Source of the DNA: Penicillus capitatus
Taxonomy: Eukaryota; Chlorophyta
Direction: 5' to 3'
Assembly: GCA_965649825.1 (NCBI GenBank)
Contig: OZ287706.1
Location: forward strand, 558,001-622,000
DNA length: 64,000 bases
Shown piece by piece: positions 11,214 through 22,646 of this stretch; the first letter of the stretch is position 1, and each line of letters opens with the position of its first letter. The position numbers and the translations under genes were made by a program. The notes beneath the pieces are model-generated. The model made no database searches. It was not told the DNA's origin and saw only the letters and a program-made list of their open reading frames with translations.

Positions 11214-12531
11214 AGAGATGAAGGCGTGATGACGAACGGACACATACATTCCGCAGACGGTCACTCTAGCATCTGTAAAGAATCGGCTGCTTAGAATTAC
11301 AGTACTTCATGCTGCACAAGAGTCACACGGACAACAACAAGTCTGAAGTCACAGACCACCCCGAGCGCCAACCCGTTCGTGCCGGAGCACATGGTCTCCG
11401 TCACATCACCCGTGCATGACAAACAGCAGATCATTTCAGCAAACAGTGAAATCGCGAAAGTGTATTCGGGAGGAACGGGGAACACTGTGCTTGACACCGT
11501 TGTTCCACTTGAGGTCGTAATGCTTAAAAACCGCTACGAGGCAGACACGATCTATGGGATGCGAAACGTGCATCCGTGTGTTCCGACGATCTCACACACA
11601 AAAGCCATTGATAAATGCTCCACAGATCACAAGACGGTGCGAAAGATGACACCATCCTTGCACCGAGGCTTCCATAAGAATCGAAAAGAAGGTCAACAAC
11701 CGCGCACCCATGACCGAGATACTGAACCGAAAAACTCCGTGTCAATAACTGCACTTCCTCATTCCCTTTACTGAGGCTGCAGTTCCGTCGAAGCATGTGT
11801 ACTCAGCGGTGAGTTTGTAAGAGATCGGGCCGAGTCGCGCGAGAACGTGGACTTCCGGATGATTCTAGGTTTCATGCGCTTCTCTGTGTGCACACGTGGC
11901 AGCTGCCTTAACTGCCTTCCCTTCTCGGCGTCGTCCTTATACATGGACCAGTCTGCCGAGTCAAAGTACTGCTGGCCCTACAGGCAAAGAAGCAATGGAG
12001 GGCGTCGTCGGCTTTCAAGGGTTGGAGCACGTGATGTTCGTGTCCAGCCAAGGTCGGCCGTAAGTCTCCGTGCTTTGCTATGAAGTCTTCGTCTTTCTCG
12101 CCGGCACGTTTGTCCGTCTTGTCCTGCCACGCCAAACGGTCAGACCCATCGGAAGACGCAAGCAGGTGTGGCTGACCTTGAACGAGATTTTCAGGACGGT
12201 CTTCATACTTGGTCAAAAAGCGAAGAGATGGTCCGAGGACAGACAGCAGCTTAACGACAGATAGATAGATATGTCAAACGCAGTGAGCGAGGGGCATTCG
12301 AGATGGCTGCGAGCGGCAACGAATATGTGACTGAGGACAGACGCGGACTTAAATGGCTCCACGTTTATGTTAAATGCGTTGCAAATAGGAATCCGACGAT
12401 GCATTCTTGGAGAGGAAGAAGACCGAGACCGCGTCTCTGAACCAACCACACTTGCAAGACACAAGTCCAGAGAGTATGCATTGGAAGAAAGAGTGTTGTC
12501 ATGCAAGGACACGTCATCCCACCATACCCGG
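11214..12531. other. intergenic, possible unrecognised exons
   Basis: 1.3 kb. A 131-codon plus frame (11379-11774) and minus frames at 11297-11497 and 11908-12216 are open but show no domain. I could not assemble them into a convincing gene. Confidence 0.4.
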
Positions 12532-12960
12532 TCACATGGCGACCTCCTTGAACGCTGCGGGAAGGGGCCGGGAGTGAGGGGCAGCAGTGCCTAAGTTTGC
12601 CGTACCGTATTCTGAGATGCTGATGACAATGGATCGGAGGAAAGAACCGAAGGAGAAGAGGCAGGAGATCAAAAGCCGGAATCGCGTCCTTCGCGTAGAT
12701 GGACGCTCAGTGAGGCATGACGGAATCGCCATGAGCTTCTGAAGTTGTTGTCGTCGACGGTCGACGGGATCGTCATCCGAAATCGATTCTCTGCGGATAG
12801 ATTCGGTGGCTCGAGTTCAGCAAAAGGCTTCAATGGTGTGCACCTACCTGTTCGCTGGGTTCGTGATGGTAATGGCAAAGGTGGCCAGGAATCCAGGGAT
12901 GACATGAAGAGCTAGGATGATCCGATAGTGAGCGCTTCGGCGTTGCCTGAGCTGCCGCAT
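12532..12960 (-). CDS. small membrane protein, two exons (tentative)
   Basis: Exons 12960-12848 and 12790-12532, intron 57 nt, giving 123 residues. Two hydrophobic helices are visible (HYRIILALHVIPGFLATFAI and RLLISCLFSFGSFLRSIVIS) joined by an acidic/Gln linker. The start at 12960 is the first in-frame ATG; the frame stays open upstream to a TTG at 13074. A competing frame begins at an ATG at 13057 and would join the same intron in another phase, so the model is uncertain. No family recognised. Confidence 0.35.
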
Positions 12961-13153
12961 GGAGGCACGCGTGATTGAGAGAGATCCCGACAGAGACGCC
13001 AGAGAAGAGCGCGGCGATGACTTCGTCGCAACGCTGTCGCTCAACGACGTGCCGCATTTAAAACTGATTAACAATGAATTTTGCGTGTTGAACAGCTGTC
13101 ACATCAAAGACAACAACATGTTTAACACACACGCACAACAACAGCATCTCACG

Positions 13154-16100
13154 TCATGTCGCAATCAAAAAACAGACCAGTTTGTTCATTGGATTCTCGA
13201 TGACGCCCAGTTCCATGCAGCTGGATTCCAAGGCAGGAACGAGATACAGAGTGATGTTGAACCCTTGGAGGTGCACAACGCCAGCGGCTTTACGGCCCTT
13301 GAGATGTCTCAGTAGTTTGTGGAAGAGGCGATTGGGCACAGTGGGAGTGATCTGGAAGAAGTGATGCTCGATTTTCTTGATCGCTGGGTTTTCGGCCATT
13401 CTGGAAACATATGTCATAGGAACTCTTGCCTCGATCGTGAGCTGAGGAGGTAATGAAATGGGACACTCTGCAGTGGCACCAGTGATTTCGCATTCGCGGA
13501 AGAAGATCTTGCCGGTCCATGCACCGTCCGGAGGCTGCTGGGGGATGCTTGGCTGCGTCACCTGGGCAGGATTGTCGACGGGCTGCTGATCCTTGACGTC
13601 TCGAGCGTTTCTGTAGGCATCCAGGAGAAGAGATTGCTGACGAATGAAGTCATCTGGATCCGCCTGTCCGTCTTCTTGGAACATGGAGAAGGCGACGAGA
13701 TTGCACATCAGATCATCGTCATTGCCGACACCACTCGATGGATGGCCTGTCCAGTACGAGGGGAGAGGCTCGATGATTTCGATTTCAGGTGTCTCGCCAG
13801 AACCCGATGGAGCCATCGGGTCTGTTGGTGCGCTTCTTCCAGAGGGGCGAGACGACGAAGACGACTCGGGTACGAACGTTGTCCTCAGATTCGGATGGTT
13901 GTGTCCACGGGCAGGACTCCGTTGCGCTGCTTCGACTGGCAGTGCATTGGAAGACTCGTGCGCATGAACACAACCACGACTTGCTGAGAAGCCTCCGTGT
14001 GCGGGACTGCGTCGATCTGCATCGAGCGGCAGATCATTCGCAGACTCATGCACAGGTCTCTTTCCAAGCATGTTCAGATAGTCTTCGTACGTCATTGCTG
14101 CTTCCTCTTTGACAGTAGATGCTTGCTCGCAGGCAGGCGACACGTGTGCAGATCCATCGATAGGGCTTTGATGGATCTCTTCGTGCACAGGCGTTTGGCA
14201 TTCCGCTTCGGCGGGCATGGCTTCGGACGGTTCCGTGACAGGATCATCCACTGGGTTCGATGGACTGCAGTGCACTGGAGTGACGCATTCGAGTTCCGTC
14301 GGTATGGCTTCAGATGATTCTGGGACAGCGGGTACAGGATCACGGTGAAGAGTTGGATACCTTCTGGTGGGCTCCGGAGTGAGACACTCGGCTTCGTCTG
14401 GTGCAGCTTCTGGCGATACATGTGCAGGATTCTCGACGGGGCTTAACTGGTAGAGTTGACGCAGTCGAGTGACGTAATCAATTTGGGCTGGAACGGCTTC
14501 AGACGACTCAGGTGCAAGTGCATCGTCACGGAAACGACATGAAAATCCTATGGTGGGCTCTGGTGTGACACATTCGGCTTCATGTGGTGCCTCATCTGGC
14601 GATTCAAGCGCGGGATCACGGAGAAGGCCTGAGTGTCTTCTGGTAGGCTCTGGTGTGACACATTCGGCGTCGTCTAATGCCTCATCTGGTGATTCGGGTT
14701 CAGAATCACGGAGAAGGCCTGAGTGTCTTCTGGTTGGCTCCGGCGTGACACATTCGGCGTCGTCTAATGCCTCATCTGGTGATCCGGGCTCAGTATCACG
14801 GAGAAGGCCTGAGTGTCTCCTGGTAGGCTCTGGTGTGACACATTCGGCGTCGTCTAATGCCTCATCTGGTGATCCGGGTTCAGAATCACGGAGAAGGCCA
14901 GAGTGTCTTCTGGTTGGCTCCGGCGTGACGCACTCGGCTTCATGTGGTGCATCATCTGGTGATCCAGGCACCGAATCACGGAGAAGGCCTGAGTGTCTCC
15001 GGGTAGGCTCTGGTGTGACACACCCGGCTTCTTCTGGCGCGTCATCTGGTGACCCGTGTAAAAGATCGTCAGTGAGGATAGGACAGGCTCTCTCGTATTC
15101 GTGCAAATGAACATATCTCACACACGAGGAGGCTTGATGTAAAGGACGATGTTGCATGCTTTTCTCGGTCGGCAATGAATCTGATATGGATAATTTGCGT
15201 GAAAGCTCTTCGACGAGGAAGGATGATTGGTCGTTGTCAGGTAGAGGTTGTTGCTGTTCTGCGTCGGTTGGCTTACTTGTCGAAGACTCAGCATCGAAGT
15301 CTTCTTCTTTAGGGCTTGGACAGACATCTTCGCAGTGCACAGGTTGCTGCAGCTCCACATCAGTGGGAAGAACTGTCGAAGACTCGGCGTGACAGTCTTC
15401 GCTAGGGCTTGGAACGGCATCTTCATCTTCAGCTTGCTTCTTCTCCTCTTCAGTTGGCAGGACTGTCGAAGGCTCATCAGGAACACCTTCTCTATGGCTT
15501 GGACAGTAAACATCTTCTTCTACAGACGCTGGCTTCTCCGCACCCTTTGACAGGGCTTCAAAGGACTCGTGCATGGGCTGCTCGATTGGACTTGATTTGT
15601 TGTTGTCATCTTCAGCTTGCTGCTCCACTGCAGCTGATACGACTGTTGAAGACTTATTCGGAACGTCTTCTTTATGGCTTGGAGATGCATCTTCTTCGTG
15701 CACAGGTTGTTTGTCTTCTGCTTGGGTCGATAAGACTGTCAAAGACTCGACCGCGACTTCTTCTCCGGGACTTGATGTTTGTGGAGTCGGATTAGGAATG
15801 TCTGCTGGCTTTGGTCGAGATTCTTTACTGTTGGACTCCTCTTCTACAGTGAACAAGAGATTTCCATTATAAGTACACTGCAGGTTCGTTGTACTTTGGG
15901 TAACTGCCTTCGTCTCTCTGTACTTAGGCGCCGAATGACTTGCAGGCGCCTCTGCTGTTCGGGATTTCTTCGGCTTTCTCTGGGCTTTCTTATCTGCAGT
16001 GTCTCTGGTAGTAGCCTCTGTCGGTGCATCAAACGTGTCCGGGTCGGATTCAGACGCCCTGGATACAGATGGACTCTTGCGCTTGGCTTCTGTGGCAAAT

Positions 16101-18396
16101 CCACGATCTGCCTTCTTTCTGTCTTTGGTGTTTACAGTCGATGTCTTGACCCTCCCTAAAAACACGGTGATTCGTATCCCCGATCTGAATAAACGATCGA
16201 TGAGCATGCATCGGCAGAACGATGCTCGATGCTTCGCGACTCAGGCACCTTCAGCGAGGGACTGTGTAGGCCGTTCGCGGCTAGGACCGATGTCGGCAGC
16301 AGGATCAGACCAGGACAGAGATCTCGGCGACACGCGGCGTTCCTGGCTCGCCTCTTCTTCGCGAGGTAGCAGATCGTTCCTCGATCTCTTTTTCACAGGA
16401 TAGCGACGATCGAGATTCCTAAGCGCGGGCTGCAGGACGCGCAAACACACCGTCATCTTCTCGATCGTCGGAGCTTCGATCAAGAATCCTGCGGATAGAT
16501 CACTCTTTGAAGAATGAGCGTCATCAGTGAGGTTGGGGCACCCTTTCGGATAGAGTCGTCGACTTTGATGATGTGCTGCGGAGCACGGCGGCCGTCGCTG
16601 TCAAAGCATCTGACCAGATCGTGGATCGTTGAGTGCGCATGCGATGCGTCCATCCACAGGAAGGCCGAGTAGTACTCATCCCTCATGCACCGTACGGATG
16701 GAACCAGCATGAATGCTGGGCGTTCCGTTTCGTATTCTGGATTCCCTTTCAGCCCTTGGTAACACTTCAGGGCCTCCCTAGAAATGACAAGTGAGATCGG
16801 ACTGATCGGAAAGCACTGTTCCAAACTTTGCAGAATCGAACACGACGAGAGCTCTGGCGAGCGAGACTCGGGGAAAGAGAACTCCGGAAACCCTTCCATA
16901 CTCGTTACATGCATCACTAATGTCACCGTTTCTCAGGTTTCCAGGCAGAGCCATGAACCAGATGACGGGTCCGTACTGGTCGGCCACCGAACAGGATGCG
17001 GATCCTGCATCCAACCCACTCATTATCCCCCGGGAGCCTTCCTGAACCTACCGCGCTCAAAATCCCTGCTCAACATGACCGGCGGATCATCGATGGGTGT
17101 GGCAGGGATCTGAGGGGCGTAGGGCACGGGCCCAGTCGGCGGAAGGGACTGTCGTCCGGGTTGGTCCTGCGGGAGACTGGGTCCAGACTCGACGCGATGG
17201 CGCAGCGACTTCTTCGGACGCCCTTCTCTCTCGTGTCCCAGCTCTTTTGCTTGCTTGTCCTCTATCAGTTTTCGTCGAGCTCTGGCCCATTTGGCGGCGT
17301 AGGCGTCCGCTGTCGTGCGCGATCGAAGTCCATCCGGTCCGGAGCGGGCGGCGAGGTGTGACTCTTCTGGACATCCTTCGTGCTCTCTCTTCCTCTCCGC
17401 TTCCTGTATGCGGATGAGGACGTTCCTGAGATTGTACACGTGTCTCATGTACGAAGAGTCCGGATGCTGTGTGTGCTGCCTTCCTGCACGGGTCACCCAA
17501 ACGATGCGTCAGCCACGTCGTGTCGCATCATCGTTGATCTCACTTTCGATGACGCTGTTGAGCATGTTGAGCGTCCATCTGAGGAGATCTTTGTCGGAGG
17601 CGTGAATCTCGTATGCCAGACTGTAGTTGTCTGGTGTCTCTGGCGGCAGCAGGATGCGATTGAAAAAGACATTGGCCGACTCGTGATAAGGCTTGGACAT
17701 GTCTGTCCAGATGCGGACGCACTCGGACAATATATCTCTTGCGTAGTGCTTCAGCCCTTTGGCCAGGGCATTCAGAATCATCCAGCACTCGGTGCGCTCG
17801 GGGGTCAGATCGATGGGGATACCGAGACTGGTGCGTGAGTGATCCATGTGCCTGCGAAGCTCGTACAGTTGCCTGCGGTCACACACATCACACCATGAAC
17901 TTTGCTGCTGTGTCGCTAACCGGAAGAGATGTGGTATGATCTTCATGAAGTGGGGCCTCATGTCCGGTGTCGTCCACTCGAACATGTCGTCGAGGACTGT
18001 CAGCGCGTCGTGACGCGTCTCTTCGCACAGACTGCGCTCTCGTTGAATCCGAAGTTCCGGTCGCCAGGAACTGATTTCGATCAGCGCAGAGACAGTCGTG
18101 CCGATGTTGGCCAGGTACTTCGGCGCCATCCTCCTCAGCATTCGCGCGGCCAGGCGTTTCTCCTGTGGCGTTTCCGACCGTGCGTGTTGCAGCACCGAGT
18201 GGTACCAATCTTCATCGTATGGCCCGTCGTCTGGCTGGGCCGCCTGGAACAACTTGAGGATTCGAAATAGGTCCCGAATGGGTTGCAGATTCGGCGCCGC
18301 CGTCGTCTCGACGGGGTTGTGCCGAGATCGACTGGTGACCCGACTGGATGACCCCTGCGGTGAACGTCTGCGTTTGCCGCGCATATCGTGATCCAT
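13154..18396 (-). CDS. RRM and SPOC domain protein with API5-like N-terminus (Spen-related)
   Basis: About 1654 residues. Likely exons: 18396-17544, 17483-17052, 17004-16827, 16777-16504, 16459-16263, 16184-13154. Introns are 60, 47, 49, 44 and 78 nt; the first and last have alternatives. Residues 1-430 are helical, with a KRLAARMLRRM segment resembling the HEAT-like start of API5. An RRM spans about 437-520 (VIWFMALPG as RNP2-like, ALVVFDSA near RNP1). A long acidic Ser/Pro/Glu-rich tail holds six 30-residue repeats. The last 120 residues are a SPOC domain (WTGKIFF at its start; RKAAGVVHL and LYLVP near its end). RRM plus SPOC defines Spen/FPA proteins, nuclear regulators of transcript processing and 3'-end choice; nuclear RNA regulation is inferred here. 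Confidence 0.7.
14551..15060 (-). repeat. tandem 90-bp coding repeats
   Basis: Six in-frame units with starts exactly 90 bp apart (14551, 14641, 14731, 14821, 14911, 15001; the last is partial). They encode 30 residues containing ECVTPEPTRRHSGLLRD in the SPOC gene. Units differ by only a few bases, so expansion or homogenisation is recent. More degenerate units continue on both sides. The TPEP and SPDE motifs are candidate proline-directed phosphorylation sites. Confidence 0.85.
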
Positions 18397-18514
18397 CGTA
18401 AAGGAGATTCGCAAATCCGAGTTCGCAGGAAAAACACAGTTCGCAAAAACAAACGAACGAACGAACGTACGTACGAACAGTCATTTAAATCGCAAAAAGG
18501 ATGGAATCGTCTCG
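18397..18514. promoter_or_regulatory. putative bidirectional promoter
   Basis: Only 118 bp separate the ATGs of the SPOC gene (minus) and the small plus-strand gene. The stretch contains a short tandem of GAAC/GTAC tetranucleotides at 18451-18478. No TATA box is evident. Confidence 0.4.
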
Positions 18515-18955
18515 ATGATTACTCACCGACAAGATGTGACGTTCAGCATCGGTATCAAAACGCATTCAGCAGATCGCGCGTTTCGATCACAACGATCGAA
18601 AATGGAGATCGACGGCATGGACAAGCAACAAGCATCGCCGGAGGAGCAATGCGAAGAAGGCACGGACCACTCCGTGTGTCTGGAATTCGACGAGGATCTC
18701 CAGACATTTCATGACGTGACGCCCAGCACCTGCGGTTTTTGCGTCGAGCACAGCGTCGATAGTATCGCCTTGGCAAAACAGCGATTGCAGAAGAAGGGGC
18801 ACCAGGAGACAAATACCGTCGAGTCGAACCAGCACCCACCCTCGCGTTTTGCCTCCTCTCACCATCGCCGCCGCGCTTCCTTCTCAGACTCCCTCTCGGA
18901 TATCCGAGATCGATTCCGACGTACGTTTGCCAGCGTCAGAAGGTCGGCGGAGTAA
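18515..18955 (+). CDS. small hypothetical protein, basic C-terminus
   Basis: 146 residues from the ATG at 18515, or 117 from the ATG at 18602, which has better protein-like composition. The N-terminal half is acidic with paired cysteines (TCGFCVEHS). The C-terminus is Arg/Ser-rich and amphipathic (RRASFSDSLSDIRDRF), a possible phosphorylated or membrane-binding tail. No domain recognised. It is divergently arranged with the SPOC gene. Confidence 0.4.
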   Translation: MITHRQDVTFSIGIKTHSADRAFRSQRSKMEIDGMDKQQASPEEQCEEGTDHSVCLEFDEDLQTFHDVTPSTCGFCVEHSVDSIALAKQRLQKKGHQETNTVESNQHPPSRFASSHHRRRASFSDSLSDIRDRFRRTFASVRRSAE

Positions 18956-20386
18956 GAGGAGGTGAATCGCGACGGTGGCACTGATGATGGCGAGATGATG
19001 CAAAGACGAACTTGAATGCCACGGACGCGTTTGTGCATAAATCGAATCTACGGCTCCTCTTCCAGTTGTGAAATTGCGTGTCCTACGTTTGCCTCTAAAA
19101 CGTGCAGACGATGCGACATCTCCTTTCAGCCACTCGACAATCGACGCCCTTCGAACAACGTTGAAAAAATAAAGCGTGTCGCGATGCGTTTCGCTAATGT
19201 ACAGGAGCAACGTGCGTTACTGCTGATGCTTCCCGAAAAATGAAGGACTGTCGAAAGCGACGTCGACAACGCCTTGGCCATCTACCTTTCGAGTCCACAC
19301 TACCTTCCAGACCCCGACATTCCCTTTCGTAATGCCCCGAGGCTCTACTGGAAGGGCGCTCTGTGTTTTTCGAAAGCCATCGTCGCCAAGACACCCCAAA
19401 TACAAACAAGTGAACATTCTGCTTGCAGCTGTTCTCCGGAAAACGAATCGTGATGCAGCGGTTATGATTCACCCAGAAACAGGGCTGCGTACCAGTTCAG
19501 CAGCACGTGTCTTCTTGCTGTATCGCAGGGCCATTGGCATGGTGGTGTATTGTGGGCATCAGGTGCTGAACGGCGGTCAACGCAATCCCGAGAAGACCCA
19601 TTCGCCTCAGAACGCATCCCTGAGCTGCCGCACGGACGTCGTCTTTCACCACAGCGTCGAACCATGTCCATCACCCGATGCCAAAGAGAAACCCTGACAC
19701 CATCGGACTGTTGTCCTTGAGCTGCACCGAGACAGGTTCGCGTCGTTTCGTTTAGTGACTTGGCTTTCGCGACCTTCTCCTGTCAGGCGGCAGGACATCT
19801 TCCCGCACGAAGTCGGGACAGAACCACCACAGAGACGGCGTCAAGATGGAACGAGTGAATGCACTATCGAATACAGTGGCGCGAAACAGACCCCGTTGAC
19901 TGTTGCACGTTGCCTTGTGTGGATGCCGTTCTGGCGATGAACATGGAAGCGGCAAAGTCATCTTGAACAGAGCGATTCTGGACTATGGAACGCCACAGTA
20001 AACTTTGCGATAGCCTATCGAACGGTGACGATTCCAAGACGTTCCTTGTCTTGTGAAGACTCTCCCTTGTAACTTCAATCGTTTTTTTTTTCTCATGCAA
20101 ACCCACGGACATGCCAGTAGCCGCTTTGAAGGCACCTGCTGAAGAATACGTGAAATGGCGATTTACAAGTTTGCGTGCGGTGAACAAATTAGAGATCTCG
20201 TTATTTGCAGTTAATATGCGAATCGGCGAATTGTCCTGGAAACAAATCCTTCCCCTTCAGTCAAAGAGCACCCGCCCCCGAACACCCAAAAATGCATTAA
20301 ACATTTAATCGAGTAGAAAAGATACCGCATCAACAGATAGTTCCTCTGGAAATAAAAATCAAAAGCTAGACTGCGTGCATAGATCC
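18956..20386. other. intergenic, no gene resolved
   Basis: 1.4 kb. A minus-strand stretch around 19480-19700 contains hydrophobic Ala/Leu-rich peptide segments in two frames that could be exons of a small protein, but no start, splice pattern or family could be settled. A run of nine T lies near 20080. Confidence 0.4.
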
Positions 20387-21908
20387 TCACGACTTTTTGG
20401 AGAGCTTCTTCACTATCTTCGTGATCCACCTTTTCGACTGTCTGACATCAACATACAGTCCCGGAAAATCCGCTTTCCCGCAGACATCAGACGGATCCTT
20501 GAGATGTGCGATAGCCACGAGTTTATCGCGTTTGGATGTCGTATCGATCAGCGGCCCTCCTTCGTCTCCAGCACAGAACTCCGCTTTGTAATCCGTACAG
20601 AGGATACGCCTCCGCAAAGCTGTGTCGTACGCTTTCTCGCAATGCGCTTTACTGAGAAGGGACACCTTGGCCACCTGAAGGTTAGATGCAAATCCGCTAT
20701 TCTCAGACTGCCTTCCCAGTCCAACAAAGTCCAACGCATCCGCCGTTTTGCGCGTCTTTCCTTGGATCTTGATCGGCGTCTTCTTGGACGGTTTACTCAG
20801 CTCGATCACGGCCAAGTCGTACCCGTTGCCCAGATTTCTGGCCTTGTCGCCCACGAACCATTTCGGATGTATCTCGATTCCTGCCACATCTCGAGCCTGA
20901 AGAGAAGGGGCTCGTGCGCATGACAGACAGAAGGAGGGAGAACTTCAGAGAAATCGGTGTGACAATAGTTTCCGTCGTCATCAGTGCTGCGTGCATTCAA
21001 CGTGACAAGCCGAATGGATCGTCCTCCCGTTCCGTCCACGCAATGTGCGGCCGTTAACACCGCCCTCTCCGCTATAAGCACGCCGCCGCAGACATGGCGA
21101 TAGCCATTGACTAACGACGTGCGCAGAGAAGCAAAGTAGGTGTACCTATCGCAGGGAGCATCCACGCTGACAATAGAGGCCGCATATCTCAGTTCTCTTT
21201 CCAGAGACCTCCCGTCTGGTCCCGTTTCCAAGACGAGTCGGATGTTGTTCTGCAAAAATGCCATCGACTCTATCGCCTTTGCCAGCTGCTTACCCATCCA
21301 CAGGTTTGTGTGACGATCAAACGGATGAAGCTCTGAATCGCTGTCCTTCTTTCGTTCTCTTCGCGGCAGCGTCTTTTGTTGGAGAGACGGCAAAGTCTGT
21401 TGAAGAGGGAGATTTTGTCGCCGCAGTCGAAATCGTCGTTGAGAAGCATGTCTTCGACGACATGAAAGCTGCCCCAGATGACGGCGTACTCGATGAGCGT
21501 AAAAGCTCGATAACCAAATCTGGCGAAAGGGTAAGGGACGATTCTTTTGATATCTAACGAAGCTCCGAGCTCTCGAAATCGGACGATCGAATCGACATCG
21601 TCCAGTTCCGCCGCAGTGAACAGAGCTTCTGCGACGGAACAGGGCACGAGGGCAGCTCCAGGGTACTCAGTGGAGTTCACGGCCCTCCTGCACTTCGTCG
21701 AATTCTGGACGAAGCAGGTTGGCTCCATCGGTGACTCGTTCCGCAACGCGCATCTTGGCTTTTTGATTTCGACGCCATTACTCAGACGATTGGCCGAGCA
21801 GTCGCACGCATTCTGACAGAGGACAGGGTGAACGAGAGACACGACCAGCGTTAGCAGAATCCTTCGTGTTGCAGCAGCGGCTTGGCGATGCGACTTCGTT
21901 TTCTCCAT
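20387..21908 (-). CDS. secreted ankyrin-like/trypsin-fold pseudoprotease, paralogue 1
   Basis: Exons 21908-21294, 21249-20944, 20896-20387 (introns 44 and 47 nt, both phase 0), 476 residues. The start at 21908 gives a signal peptide (core ILLTLVVSLVHPVLC). A Cys-rich segment follows, then two ankyrin-like helix pairs (EALFTAAELDDVDSI and TLIEYAVIWGSFHVVEDML, about 95-190). The S1 trypsin fold has LTAAHC (His about 274) and GYDLAVIEL (Asp about 334), but CAGDEGGPL has Glu at the catalytic Ser position (about 419). The codon is GAA, two base changes from any Ser codon. It is tandem with a close paralogue at 22647-24155, same strand, same intron phases and an equal-length last exon. Predicted secreted and non-catalytic. 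Confidence 0.8.
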
Positions 21909-22646
21909 CGGGAAGCAATGCCTAGCGAATGTGCACGTCAACGAGAAAAGTGTTCTCGACACTGCAGCTCTGTTTTGCTTGCCGTGCTTTTGGAATGTGC
22001 GCAGCAAACAACCGGACCGGATATGCTGAGCTGGATGTCGCTGACATCAGCGTGAAGTTCAATGTCACATCTGCGGCGAAAGAAAGCTACGCCGCAATGG
22101 CTTCATGATGGATGGATGGATGTCCACAAGGAGAAGTCGTTGGTTGGTGTGGGTGCTGCAGCTTTCCGCATGGACGGTTTGGTTTCTGCTGGCCAGTTCA
22201 CACTGTGCTTTACGTAGGCTCCAATGTCGGTTGTTCTTAGCAAGAGCACAAATTGACGATTCCTCGATAGCACCCTATATGCCGTATAGTCCAGTGATGG
22301 CGATGATGCCTATCTACGCGTGGACTTCGCCGTACGGCCACCTTTTACAGCAACATAAATCGGGTCGTGAAAAACGTCGGTAACCATGGCCAGTTAGGTC
22401 TATCTCAAAAGAAAGGTCGTACACAACACCGACGTCCTTTTCACAGAAGAACTTGCCAATGGGTATCACACAGAGTCCGACGATCCCCTTTCTCTATCAC
22501 TGTCTGTCTATTCATTGCTGCCACTGTCTGAAAACAGGTCTCCTTCTTCCAGCTTTGTCTCCCAATGCAAAAATGTGTGTCTTTTTGGTGTCCAATCAAT
22601 TTCCTTGAAGTTCTTGAACTTGACTGCCTTACAGGCCTGCTGCGTC
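21909..22646. other. intergenic between tandem pseudoprotease genes
   Basis: 740 bp holding the upstream region of paralogue 1 and the 3' region of paralogue 2. A short run of GATG repeats lies near 22105. No gene seen. Confidence 0.5.

Noticed and set aside
14550-15110. 186-codon plus-strand repetitive frame
   Set aside because: Antisense of the 90-bp repeats in the SPOC gene; its repeats simply mirror the real ones.
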